64,000 nt of DNA, from the NCBI GenBank assembly GCA_902612345.1, contig CACMDE010000004.1, positions 17,524-81,523 on the forward strand, given 5' to 3'. The notes under the pieces were generated by a model. It did not search any database. It saw only the letters and a list, made by a program, of their open reading frames with translations, and was not told the origin of the DNA. Shown piece after piece: positions 36,710-45,733 of this stretch. Source of the stretch: an uncultured Pelagibacteraceae bacterium (GTDB lineage: Bacteria; Pseudomonadota; Alphaproteobacteria; Pelagibacterales; Pelagibacteraceae). Made by a program: the position numbers and the translations under genes. The number at the start of each line of letters is the position of its first letter. The stretch's first letter is position 1.

Positions 36710-37384
36710 ATGATTAAAAATATATTAAATCTTGGGGATGCGTCGGTTTATTGTGACTTTGGCAAAGATGTTAATAAAGAAATAAATAATAATGTAATAA
36801 ACTACTTTAATAATTTAAAGGATAAAAATATTGAAGGAATTACAAATATTACACCATCATATAATAAGTTGATTATATCTTTTGATTTAGATGTTACAAA
36901 TTTTTTTAAAGTAAAGAAAATAATCGAAAATTTAGAAATCAAAAAGGAAAATGAAAACAAAAAAAAATTAATTGAAATACCAATATGTAGTGAAAAAAAA
37001 TTTACACTAGATCATAATAGGTTAGAAAAAGCTCTTAAAATTAAATTTGACAAAATATTAGAAATTTTTTTTAGTAAAAAATATTTTTGTTATATGACTG
37101 GTTTTATTGCGGGCATGCCTTTTTTAGGAGATATAAGTGATAAACTTAGGGCAAAAAGACTAGAGACACCTAGGGTAAAAGTTCCGAAAGGATCTATAGG
37201 ATTAACAGAACAGTTTTGCAATATTTATACCTATGAAAGTCCAGGTGGATGGAATATTATAGGCAATACTCCTTTAGAAATTTTCAATAAAAATAATCAA
37301 AAAAATCCTGCTTTAATTAATCCAGGAGATACAGTTAAATTTAAACAAATAACACAAGATGAATATGATAAAATCAAAAAATAG
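36710..37384 (+). CDS. pxpB: 5-oxoprolinase subunit B (KipI family)
   Basis: The 224-aa protein has the KipI/PxpB signature CYMTGFIAGMPFLGDI, RLETPRVKVPKGSIG and ESPGGWNIIGNTPLEIF. It pairs with PxpC as the ATP-dependent part of 5-oxoprolinase. The pxpC start lies 26 bp inside its 3' end, indicating translational coupling. Confidence 0.92.
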   Translation: MIKNILNLGDASVYCDFGKDVNKEINNNVINYFNNLKDKNIEGITNITPSYNKLIISFDLDVTNFFKVKKIIENLEIKKENENKKKLIEIPICSEKKFTLDHNRLEKALKIKFDKILEIFFSKKYFCYMTGFIAGMPFLGDISDKLRAKRLETPRVKVPKGSIGLTEQFCNIYTYESPGGWNIIGNTPLEIFNKNNQKNPALINPGDTVKFKQITQDEYDKIKK

Positions 37385-38321
37385 TTATTTCGAAATTGAG
37401 AGGGCGGGGATAAATACAACGTTTCAAGACTTAGGAAGACAAAATCTTAATCATATTGGCATTCCAGTAAGTGGAGCAATGGATAAAAGAAACTATATAC
37501 TTGCAAATGCTTTGTTAAAAAAGGATTTAAATTCACCTGTTATTGAATTTGCTTATCAAGGTCCATTATTAAAATATAAAGGTGAGGAAATATTTATTGT
37601 ACTTACAGGAAATGTTAAATTTCAAATTGTAAGAGAAAATAAAAAAAAAATAATTGGTGAACCATACCATGTATATCTTATCCAAAATAATGATCAAATT
37701 GATATACAATCTACAAACAAATCAGTTTATGGTTATATTTCAATCAGCGAAGATTTTATTCTGGATAAAACCTGGGGCAGTTATTCAATAAATACAAAAG
37801 CAAAAATTGGTTCAAATAACGGGGAAAAATTATCTAATAATCAAAAAATTGATATCGATCATAAAAAAAAAAAATTAACAATAACTAATTTAAATTATGT
37901 AAATTCTAAAATTCAGTATATAAGAGTTTTAAAATCAATAAACTTTGATTTTTTTTCTGAAAAATCAAAAAATATTTTTTTTAATAAAGAGTTCAAGGTT
38001 ACAAAGTTATCTGACAGGATGGGCATGAGATTAGAAGGTCAAGTTTTAGAAAATGTTTTTAACTCAAATATTAAATCTGAAGGTCTAGTAAAAGGAGTAA
38101 TCCAAGTTCCAAGCGATGGTAATCCAATAATTATGCTCTCTGATCACGGTACAATAGGTGGTTATCCAAAAATTGCAAATGTGATTAGTGCAGATTTTGA
38201 TAAACTTGTTCAAATGATACCAGGTTCAGTTATAAAATTTAAACAAGTAAGTTTAGATGAAGCGGAGAAATTATTTAAATTATATAAACTTGAAACTGAT
38301 AATTTAATTAATCAGATTTAA
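37359..38321 (+). CDS. pxpC: 5-oxoprolinase subunit C (KipA family)
   Basis: The 320-aa protein contains AGINTTFQDLGRQNLNHIGIPVSGAMD, EFAYQGPLLKY, SDRMGMRLEG, SEGLVKGVIQVPSDGNPIIMLSDHGTIGGYPKI, all typical of PxpC/KipA. A 12-A homopolymer encodes the KKKK at about residue 169, a possible slippage site. The end overlaps the next transporter start by 1 base, tying a DMT permease to 5-oxoproline use. Confidence 0.92.
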   Translation: MNMIKSKNSYFEIERAGINTTFQDLGRQNLNHIGIPVSGAMDKRNYILANALLKKDLNSPVIEFAYQGPLLKYKGEEIFIVLTGNVKFQIVRENKKKIIGEPYHVYLIQNNDQIDIQSTNKSVYGYISISEDFILDKTWGSYSINTKAKIGSNNGEKLSNNQKIDIDHKKKKLTITNLNYVNSKIQYIRVLKSINFDFFSEKSKNIFFNKEFKVTKLSDRMGMRLEGQVLENVFNSNIKSEGLVKGVIQVPSDGNPIIMLSDHGTIGGYPKIANVISADFDKLVQMIPGSVIKFKQVSLDEAEKLFKLYKLETDNLINQI

Positions 38322-39193
38322 TGAATATATTATTTAAGGTTCCTGGATCTATTCTAGTTTTTTTAGGAGCAATCACCTTAAGTTTTGGTGGATTGATCGT
38401 AAAATCATTTGAAGGTGCAAATCTATGGCAAATCTTATTCTGGAGATCTGTATTTTTTTGTCTTGTTATTATTATTTTTTTATTAATCACATATAAAAGA
38501 CAGTTTTTTAAAGCTTTTATAAATTCTGGACTTCCAGGAGTTATAGGTGGAATTATTTTAGGTTGTGGTTTTTTTAGTTATGTATTTGCCATGTACAACA
38601 CAACTGTTGCGAATGCTAATTTTATAATTCAAACTCAAACTTTATTTCTTGCTATCTTTGGATATCTTTTTCTTAAAGAAACTATTTCTAAAATTACTTT
38701 AGTTTCAATAATATTAGCTATTTCTGGTATTACACTTATGTTGGGAGATTCTTTGACCTCAGGACAAATGATCGGAAATGTTATTGCATTTATAATGCCA
38801 ATCTCTTTTGCTGTACTTATTATTATTGTTAGAAAATACCCTAGTGTAGACATGATACCTCTACAACTGATTGCTGGTGTTGTTGCAATGATTATAGGAT
38901 ATGTAGTAGCTGGAAGAGTAGATATCTCTTTGTATGATATATTTTTAGGTTTTTTAGCAGGTTTTTTTCAGGTAGGTTTTGGTTTTATTTTTATAACTAT
39001 TGGTGCAAAAACAACTCCCTCTGCTGTAGTTGGAATCATTATGATGTCAGAGGCAATTTTTGGACCCCTTTGGGCATGGATATTTATAAATGAACAGCCG
39101 CCACTAATTGTCCTTGTTGGAGGATCGATTGTATTATTTGCAGTTTTACTTCAATTTTTAAGTAAATTTATTTTAAAAAAAGAACCAAATTAA
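38321..39193 (+). CDS. EamA/DMT-superfamily transporter
   Basis: The 290-aa protein has ten predicted helices in two EamA repeats, with LSFGGLIVKSFEGANLWQILFWRS at the start and FGPLWAWIFINEQPP in the last repeat. DMT permeases move amino acids, nucleobases or other metabolites; the substrate is unknown. Coupling to pxpC makes 5-oxoproline or a related amino acid a reasonable guess. The glycine riboswitch begins 22 bp after its stop. Confidence 0.85.
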   Translation: MNILFKVPGSILVFLGAITLSFGGLIVKSFEGANLWQILFWRSVFFCLVIIIFLLITYKRQFFKAFINSGLPGVIGGIILGCGFFSYVFAMYNTTVANANFIIQTQTLFLAIFGYLFLKETISKITLVSIILAISGITLMLGDSLTSGQMIGNVIAFIMPISFAVLIIIVRKYPSVDMIPLQLIAGVVAMIIGYVVAGRVDISLYDIFLGFLAGFFQVGFGFIFITIGAKTTPSAVVGIIMMSEAIFGPLWAWIFINEQPPLIVLVGGSIVLFAVLLQFLSKFILKKEPN

Positions 39194-39201
39194 AGAATTT
39201 G

Positions 39202-39210
39202 TGATATAAT
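39202..39210 (+). promoter_or_regulatory. Extended -10 promoter element of the gcv operon
   Basis: TGATATAAT is an extended -10 (TGn-TATAAT) placed so that transcription would begin close to 39217, the first base pair of riboswitch aptamer 1. No good -35 is evident, which suits an extended -10 promoter. Confidence 0.65.
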
Positions 39211-39215
39211 AATAT

Positions 39216-39360
39216 TGCGGAAGAGACTACTTCAATGTAGAGCCGAAGGAGCAACCACCCCGGAATCTCTCAGGCAAAAGGACCGCGCATATTAACTCTG
39301 GAAAAAGAACAGAAGTTCTTGCCGAAGGAGCAAAACTCTCAGGCCAATAGACAGAGGGGG
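39216..39360 (+). ncRNA. Tandem glycine riboswitch controlling gcvT-gcvH-gcvP
   Basis: Two glycine aptamers are adjacent. Aptamer 1 runs from gcgg (39217) to ccgc (39286) with the conserved gccgaaggagcaacc and ctctcaggcaaaaggac segments. Aptamer 2 runs from ctctgg (39296) to cagagg (39357) with gccgaaggagcaaaactctcaggcc. The short linker and core sequences match the tandem class. Binding of glycine should raise expression of the glycine cleavage operon that starts 14 bp downstream. The ribosome site of gcvT is weak and close to the second aptamer, consistent with translational control. Confidence 0.96.
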
Positions 39361-39373
39361 TAAAAGAGTTAAT

Positions 39374-40411
39374 ATGATAAAAAAAACGTCTTTATATAAT
39401 CTTCACCAAAAAAATGGTGCAAAACTCGTAGAGTTTGCCGGTTATCATATGCCAATACAATATAAGGATGGAATTATTCAAGAGCACAAGTTTACTAGAT
39501 CAAATTGTGGAATTTTTGATGTTTCTCACATGGGCCAATTATTTATTAATGGTCAAGAAAATCTAACAAAAGATTTAGAAAATATTTTTCCAGTTGATCT
39601 AAAAAATTTAAATATTAATCAAAGCAAATACTCATTTTTAATGAATGACAGTGCGGGAATCCATGATGATTTGATAATTACAAAAATTAATGATGGGTAT
39701 TTAATAATTTTAAATGCAGCTTGTAAGTATGGGGATTTTAAAATTATTAAAGAAAAGTTAAAAGATAAGTATGATTTAAAACTAGATGATAACCTTTCAT
39801 TAATTGCTATCCAAGGACCAAAGGCAAAAATAATTTTAAATAAATGTATTTCAGGAATTGATAAATTAAAATTCATGCATGGTGGAAACTTTAAATTTAA
39901 AAATTATGAAGTATTTGTAACTAGATCAGGATATACAGGAGAAGATGGTTTTGAAGTTTCTATAGAAAATAAATTTGCAGAATTATTTGTAGAGGAATTA
40001 CTTAAATTAGGAACTAAATTAATCGGACTTGGTGCTAGAGACACTCTAAGACTTGAGGCGGGCCTATGTCTTTATGGAAATGATATTGACTTAGATACAA
40101 CCCCAATTGAAGCAAATCTTAAATGGGCAATTTCAAAAAATAGAATAAATACTAATTATCCAGGATCGAAAATTATTAAGGATCAGATTAAATCAGGGGT
40201 AAATAAAATTAGGGTAGGTATCAAGCCTGAAACTAGAATTATTGCTAGAGGAAATACAAAAATATTTAATCAGGATAATAAAGAGATAGGAAAAATTACA
40301 AGTGGCACTTTTGGTCCTAGTGTTGATCATTCAATAGCAATGGGCTATGTTGAAAATAATTATGCTAACTCAAATACAAAATTATTTTTAGAGGTGAGGG
40401 AAAAAAAATAG
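39374..40411 (+). CDS. gcvT: Glycine cleavage system T protein (aminomethyltransferase)
   Basis: The 345-aa protein has LVEFAGYHMPIQYKDGIIQEH, NCGIFDVSHMGQ, LIAIQGPKA, VTRSGYTGEDGFEV, LIGLGARDTLRLEAGLCLYGNDID and GKITSGTFGPSVDHSIAMGYV. It transfers the methylene group from H protein to tetrahydrofolate, releasing ammonia. It is the first gene of the riboswitch-controlled operon. It lacks the KGCxxGQE motif of YgfZ, confirming the role split with the gene at 837. Confidence 0.97.
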   Translation: MIKKTSLYNLHQKNGAKLVEFAGYHMPIQYKDGIIQEHKFTRSNCGIFDVSHMGQLFINGQENLTKDLENIFPVDLKNLNINQSKYSFLMNDSAGIHDDLIITKINDGYLIILNAACKYGDFKIIKEKLKDKYDLKLDDNLSLIAIQGPKAKIILNKCISGIDKLKFMHGGNFKFKNYEVFVTRSGYTGEDGFEVSIENKFAELFVEELLKLGTKLIGLGARDTLRLEAGLCLYGNDIDLDTTPIEANLKWAISKNRINTNYPGSKIIKDQIKSGVNKIRVGIKPETRIIARGNTKIFNQDNKEIGKITSGTFGPSVDHSIAMGYVENNYANSNTKLFLEVREKK

Positions 40412-40468
40412 CTGCAAATATTTGTAATTTACCATTTTACAAAAAAAACTATGTCAAAGGAGAAATAA

Positions 40469-40849
40469 ATGTCTGAGGTAAAATATTCAAAGGAACACGA
40501 ATGGTTAAAGCTTGATGGAGATGTAGCTACCATTGGAATAACAAAACATGCAACAGAAATGTTAGGAGATATTGTATTTGCTGAATTACCAGAAAAAGGT
40601 ACAAATGTAGAAAAAGATGGCACAGCAGGCGTTGTAGAATCAACTAAAGCAGCGAGCGATGTTTATACTCCAGTAAGTGGAGAAGTGATTGATACAAATC
40701 AAGCCATAGTAGATGATCCATCTAAAATTAATCAAGATCCAGAAAACTCAGCATGGTTTTTTAAACTTAAAATAAAAGACCCCTCAGAAATTGAAACATT
40801 AATGAATAAAGACGATTACGATAATTTTGCAAAGGAGACATCAGCATAA
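40469..40849 (+). CDS. gcvH: Glycine cleavage system H protein (lipoyl carrier)
   Basis: The 126-aa protein has the lipoylation site in [19 protein letters not shown] and the standard ends [20 protein letters not shown] and [13 protein letters not shown]. It shuttles the aminomethyl group between P and T proteins. A strong ribosome site (aaaggag) precedes the ATG. Its stop overlaps the gcvP start by 1 base (TAATG). Confidence 0.97.
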   Translation: MSEVKYSKEHEWLKLDGDVATIGITKHATEMLGDIVFAELPEKGTNVEKDGTAGVVESTKAASDVYTPVSGEVIDTNQAIVDDPSKINQDPENSAWFFKLKIKDPSEIETLMNKDDYDNFAKETSA

Positions 40850-43719
40850 TGTTACCAAACTCAGAAAAAGATTTTATAAAAAGACACATTGGTCCTTCTA
40901 AAGAAGATCAATCGAAAATGTTAAAAGAATTAAATTATCAATCACTAGATGATTTAATTGATAACACTATTCCAGATAAAATAAAATTTAAAGGTGAATT
41001 AAATATAGGCGAATCTAATTCAGAATATGAAGCCTTAAGAAAACTAAGAGCAATATCAAAGAAAAATCAAGTATACTCAAATTTTATTGGCATGGGTTAT
41101 TATGGAACTTATACACCATATGTTATTTTAAGAAATATATTAGAAAATCCAGGTTGGTATACTTCATATACACCTTATCAGCCAGAGGTAGCTCAAGGAA
41201 GACTTGAAATGTTATTAAACTTTCAACAAATGATTGTTGATTTCACAGGAATGGATATTGCTAATGCTTCTTTGTTAGACGAAGGTACAGCAGCAGCTGA
41301 GGCCATGGGTCTTAGTCACAGATTAAATAAAAAAGATAGTAATTTAGTTTTTGTATCTAAAGATTGTCATCCCCAAACAATAAATGTAATTCAAACAAGA
41401 GCTGAACCAATGGGTTTAAAAGTTTTAGTTGGTAAAGAGGATGAAGTTTTAGACCAATTAAAAGAAGATTTAGTTTGTGGAATTTTACAATATCCTGGAA
41501 CATTAGGAGATATTAAAGATCCCAGTGAAGCAATTAGTAAAATTCATAAAAAAAATGGGAAGGCTGTATTAGCTTGTGATCTACTAACTTTAGCAAAATT
41601 AAAAACGCCAAGAGAACTTGGTGCAGATATAGCAGTTGGGAGTTCTCAAAGATTTGGAATTCCAATGGGATATGGAGGTCCACACGCAGCCTTTTTTGCA
41701 ACTAAAGACGAGTATAAAAGATCGATGCCTGGAAGGATTGTTGGGGTATCAGTTGATAGACATGGCAATAAGGCATATAGATTATCATTACAAACTAGAG
41801 AACAACACATCAGAAGAGATAAGGCGACAAGTAATATTTGTACTGCCCAAGCTCTATTAGCAATAGTGTCAGCTGCATATGCTATTTATCATGGTCCAGA
41901 TGGTATTAAAAATATTTCTGAAAGAGTCTCTCAATTAGCAAAAAGTTTTGCTGATAAAATAAAACAATCCGGATATGAACTTTATTCCAATTATTTTTTT
42001 GATACTGTTACAATTATTACAAAAGAAAAGACTGACCAAATTTATAAAAATGCTTTGAGACAAAAAGTTAATATACGAAAAGTGAATTCTGAAATGCTTG
42101 CTGTTTCGTTTGATGAGAGAAAAAATGTTTATAGAGTAAATCAATTATTAAAAATTTTTAATGCAGCAGAATCAATTAAAAAAGAGGACCCTTCAGTAAG
42201 TTTACCCAATTTACCAAAAAATTTATTAAGAACTTCAAAATATTTAGAACATCCAGTTTTCAACTTATATCATTCAGAAACTGAAATGCTTAGATATCTA
42301 AAAAGGTTGGAGGATAAGGATATAGCATTAAATAGAACTATGATAGCACTTGGTTCATGTACAATGAAGTTAAATGCTGCAGCTGAAATGATACCAATCT
42401 CTTGGAAGGAATTTGCTGAGCCTCATCCGTTTGTTCCAATTGAACAAATGGAAGGATTTAGAGATTTATTTACTGATCTAAAAAATTGGTTGAGATCTAT
42501 AACTGGTTTTTCAGGTGTTTCTTTACAACCTAATGCAGGTGCTCAAGGAGAATATGCCGGTTTAATGGTTATCAGAAAGTATCACGTAGATAGAGGTGAG
42601 GCTAATCGAAATATATGTTTAATTCCAAGTTCAGCACATGGCACTAATCCAGCAAGCGCACAAATGGTTGGAATGAAAGTAGTTGTTGTTAATTGTGATA
42701 AAGAGGGAAATGTTGATTTTGATGATTTAAAGAAAAAAGTAGAGCAACATTCAGAAAACCTTGGGGCACTAATGGTAACGTACCCATCTACCCATGGAGT
42801 ATTTGAAGAAAAAATAATTGATATTTGTGAGTTAGTTCATAAACATGGCGGCCAGGTCTACATGGATGGAGCAAATTTAAACGCTTTGGTCGGAGTTGCA
42901 AAGCCTGGAAATTTTGGTCCAGACGTTTGTCATATTAATCTGCATAAAACATTTTGCATTCCCCATGGTGGGGGAGGACCTGGAATGGGTCCTATTGCTT
43001 GTAAAAAACATCTACAAGTTTATCTGCCTAACCATCCAGTTATAAAAGATTGTGGACCGACAACTGGAATTGGAGCAGTGTCAGCAGCCCCTTGGGGTAG
43101 TTCAAGCATTCTATCAATCTCTTGGATGTATATTAAAATGATGGGATCAGCAGGATTAAAGCTTGCTACTCAAGTTGCAATATTAAACGCAAATTATATT
43201 GCTCATAGACTAAAAGATCACTTTCCAATTTTGTACAAGGGATCAAATGGCAATGTTGCTCACGAATGTATTATTGATATAAGAAATATTAAATCAGAAA
43301 CAGGTGTAACAGAAGAGGACATAGCAAAAAGATTAATAGATTTTGGATTTCATGCACCAACTATGTCATGGCCAGTAGCCGGTACAATGATGATAGAACC
43401 GACTGAAAGTGAAGGCTTATCTGAAATTGATAGATTTTGTGAAACTTTAATTAAGATTAAACAAGAAATTGAAAAAATTAAATCAGGTGAATTTGATAAA
43501 ATAGACAATCCAATTAAAAATGCTCCTCATACAGACGCTGAGCTTGCTTCAGATAATTGGGAACATAAATATACGAGACAAGAAGCGGCTTATCCATCAA
43601 AATTTTTAAGAGCTAATAAATTTTGGCCACCTGTTGCAAGAGTTGACAACGTATATGGTGATAAGAATATTTTTTGTACATGTCCAAGCATGGATGAATT
43701 CAAAGAAGATGCTGCATAA
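40849..43719 (+). CDS. gcvP: Glycine dehydrogenase (decarboxylating), P protein, single-chain form
   Basis: The 956-aa protein includes both the N-terminal (P1) and C-terminal (P2) halves. Landmarks are FIGMGYYGTYTP, NFQQMIVDFTGMD and GSSQRFGIPMGYGGPHAAFFA in P1, and LGSCTMKLNAAAEM, SAHGTNPASAQM and HINLHKTFCIPHGGGGPGMGP in P2, where the lysine holds PLP. It decarboxylates glycine and loads the H protein. The L protein (lpd) is not in the window. Confidence 0.98.
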   Translation: MLPNSEKDFIKRHIGPSKEDQSKMLKELNYQSLDDLIDNTIPDKIKFKGELNIGESNSEYEALRKLRAISKKNQVYSNFIGMGYYGTYTPYVILRNILENPGWYTSYTPYQPEVAQGRLEMLLNFQQMIVDFTGMDIANASLLDEGTAAAEAMGLSHRLNKKDSNLVFVSKDCHPQTINVIQTRAEPMGLKVLVGKEDEVLDQLKEDLVCGILQYPGTLGDIKDPSEAISKIHKKNGKAVLACDLLTLAKLKTPRELGADIAVGSSQRFGIPMGYGGPHAAFFATKDEYKRSMPGRIVGVSVDRHGNKAYRLSLQTREQHIRRDKATSNICTAQALLAIVSAAYAIYHGPDGIKNISERVSQLAKSFADKIKQSGYELYSNYFFDTVTIITKEKTDQIYKNALRQKVNIRKVNSEMLAVSFDERKNVYRVNQLLKIFNAAESIKKEDPSVSLPNLPKNLLRTSKYLEHPVFNLYHSETEMLRYLKRLEDKDIALNRTMIALGSCTMKLNAAAEMIPISWKEFAEPHPFVPIEQMEGFRDLFTDLKNWLRSITGFSGVSLQPNAGAQGEYAGLMVIRKYHVDRGEANRNICLIPSSAHGTNPASAQMVGMKVVVVNCDKEGNVDFDDLKKKVEQHSENLGALMVTYPSTHGVFEEKIIDICELVHKHGGQVYMDGANLNALVGVAKPGNFGPDVCHINLHKTFCIPHGGGGPGMGPIACKKHLQVYLPNHPVIKDCGPTTGIGAVSAAPWGSSSILSISWMYIKMMGSAGLKLATQVAILNANYIAHRLKDHFPILYKGSNGNVAHECIIDIRNIKSETGVTEEDIAKRLIDFGFHAPTMSWPVAGTMMIEPTESEGLSEIDRFCETLIKIKQEIEKIKSGEFDKIDNPIKNAPHTDAELASDNWEHKYTRQEAAYPSKFLRANKFWPPVARVDNVYGDKNIFCTCPSMDEFKEDAA

Positions 43720-43725
43720 TTCTTA

Positions 43726-44964
43726 ATGAAAATAGCTGTAATTGGATCTGGCATATCTGGATTAAGTGCAGCTTACTACTTATCAAAAAACCACAAAGTT
43801 GATTTATTTGAAAAAGATGATCATTTTGGTGGGCATTCGTACACATTGGACTTAAATTTAAAAAATAAAAAAATATCAGTAGACATTGGTTTCATAGTTT
43901 TTAATTATAAGACTTATCCAAATCTAATTAATTTTTTCAAAGAAAATTCAATCGAGATTGAAAAAAGCAATATGTCATTTTCAGTATCTGTGAAAGATAC
44001 TAATTTTGAATATTGTGGCAAGGGTATTTCAGGGATGTTTAGTAATAAATCAAATATATTTAACTTAAAATTTTTAAATATGTTTTTTGATTTAATAAAA
44101 TTTTATAAAAAAAATAATAATTTAACAATATATGATAATAATTTAACTCTTGGAGATTATCTTACTAAGGAAAAATTATCAAAAGAGTTTACCGATTATC
44201 ACATAATTCCAATGGTTGCTGCAATATGGTCTATGCCACCTTATGAGGCTAGCCAAATGCCATTAAGTTTTTTTTTGAAATTTTTCCAAAATCATGGCTT
44301 ATTTAAATTAAAAAATAGACCACAATGGTACACAGTTAAAAATAGAAGCAGAACATATGTTAATAAAATTCTCAATAAGATAAGTGGAGAACATTATAAA
44401 AATTATAAAATAAATTTAATTAAAAGACACAAAGAAAATATTGAAATATTTTATGGAGAAAAAAATGAATTCTTCATTTATGACAAAGTAGTTATAGCAA
44501 CACATGCAGATGAAGCCTTATCAATTTTAGAAAAGCCGACAGATGAAGAAAAAAATTTACTTTCAAATTTCAAATATAAAAATAACTTAGCTGTAATACA
44601 TACTGATAAAAATCAAATGCCTAGAAATAAAAAGACATGGAGCGCATGGAATGCAAAACTGAGTAAAAATGTTAGAGAAAATTCATCTATAACTTATTGG
44701 TTAAACCTATTACAGAATTTAAAGATAGATGAAGATATTTTTTTATCACTAAATCCTTTTGATAATATTGAAGAAGAAAAAATACTTAATAAAGTAACAT
44801 TTACACACCCTTATTATGATAAATTAGCTCTAGAAAATCAGACAAGATTAAAAAAAATTCAAAATGTAAATAATACCTTATTTTGTGGTAGTTATTTCGG
44901 GTATGGTTTCCATGAAGATGGAATAACATCTGCAATAGATATGTTAAAATCATTTCATGATTAA
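43726..44964 (+). CDS. FAD-dependent oxidoreductase of the CFA-linked lipid module
   Basis: The 412-aa flavoprotein starts with a dinucleotide-binding motif IGSGISGLSAAYYLSKNHKVDLFEKDDHFGGHSYT and ends FCGSYFGYGFHEDGITSAI, typical of the amine-oxidase-like COG2907 group. In many proteobacteria this gene sits beside DUF1365 and cyclopropane-fatty-acid synthase, as here, and a homologue takes part in fatty-acid modification in Rhodobacter. It starts 6 bp after gcvP, so read-through from the glycine operon is possible. Confidence 0.83.
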   Translation: MKIAVIGSGISGLSAAYYLSKNHKVDLFEKDDHFGGHSYTLDLNLKNKKISVDIGFIVFNYKTYPNLINFFKENSIEIEKSNMSFSVSVKDTNFEYCGKGISGMFSNKSNIFNLKFLNMFFDLIKFYKKNNNLTIYDNNLTLGDYLTKEKLSKEFTDYHIIPMVAAIWSMPPYEASQMPLSFFLKFFQNHGLFKLKNRPQWYTVKNRSRTYVNKILNKISGEHYKNYKINLIKRHKENIEIFYGEKNEFFIYDKVVIATHADEALSILEKPTDEEKNLLSNFKYKNNLAVIHTDKNQMPRNKKTWSAWNAKLSKNVRENSSITYWLNLLQNLKIDEDIFLSLNPFDNIEEEKILNKVTFTHPYYDKLALENQTRLKKIQNVNNTLFCGSYFGYGFHEDGITSAIDMLKSFHD

Positions 44965-45733
44965 GTATTCAAAGATTTACGCTGGAAAAGTAATACATAC
45001 AAGATTTAAACCAAAAAAACATCACTTTAAGTATAATGTTTTTAGTATGTTAATTGATTTAGATGAAATAAATGAACTAGATAATAATTTAAAATTTTTT
45101 TCATTTAATAAATTTAATTTAATTAGTTTTTTTAATATCGATCATGGAGATAGAGAAGGTGGTGATATTAAAAATTGGGTTAAAGAAAATTTGATAAAAA
45201 AGAAAATTAAATTTCAAAATATTAGAGTGGAAATACTATGTTATCCAAGAATAATTGGTTATGTGTTTAATCCACTTTCAATCTTATATGTTTATAATGA
45301 GAAAAATAAATTAATTTCAATTTTTTATGAAGTAAAAAATACATTTGGAGAACAACATACCTATATTTTTGAAACTAAAGATCAAAAATTAATAGAAAAT
45401 AAATGTCACAAAAAGTTTTATGTATCACCTTTTATTGACATGGATTGTGAATATAACTTTAGCGTGACAAAGCCAGGAGATTCTATATCTGTAATAATTA
45501 ATCAACATGATAAAGAAGGTAAGCTTTTATTTGCCTCACAAGATGGAAAAATACAGCATTTAACATCTAAAAACTTAATACTTAATTATTTAAAGCATCC
45601 ACTAATGACTTTTAAAGTAATAGTTGCAATACATTATGAAGCATTCAAACTTTGGATTAAAAAAGTAAAATTAGTAAAAAAGAAAATAAAAATTTTAAAT
45701 AAAATTACTTTTGAGACCAATGAGTATAAATAA
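44957..45733 (+). CDS. DUF1365 protein
   Basis: The 258-aa protein shows the DUF1365 pattern: IYAGKVIHTRFKPKKHHFKYNVFSMLIDLDE, DHGDREG, RIIGYVFNPLSILYVYN, EVKNTFGEQHTY and KKFYVSPFIDMDCEY. The biochemical role is unknown; its constant partners are the FAD oxidoreductase before it (8-bp overlap) and the CFA synthase after it (14-bp overlap), so it likely acts on membrane fatty acids. Confidence 0.87.
   Translation: MIKYSKIYAGKVIHTRFKPKKHHFKYNVFSMLIDLDEINELDNNLKFFSFNKFNLISFFNIDHGDREGGDIKNWVKENLIKKKIKFQNIRVEILCYPRIIGYVFNPLSILYVYNEKNKLISIFYEVKNTFGEQHTYIFETKDQKLIENKCHKKFYVSPFIDMDCEYNFSVTKPGDSISVIINQHDKEGKLLFASQDGKIQHLTSKNLILNYLKHPLMTFKVIVAIHYEAFKLWIKKVKLVKKKIKILNKITFETNEYK

Noticed and set aside
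40421-40443. tttgtaa/ttacaaa hairpin between gcvT and gcvH as a terminator
   Set aside because: The stem is 7 bp and AT-rich and is followed by A residues rather than T on the coding strand, so it does not look like a terminator.
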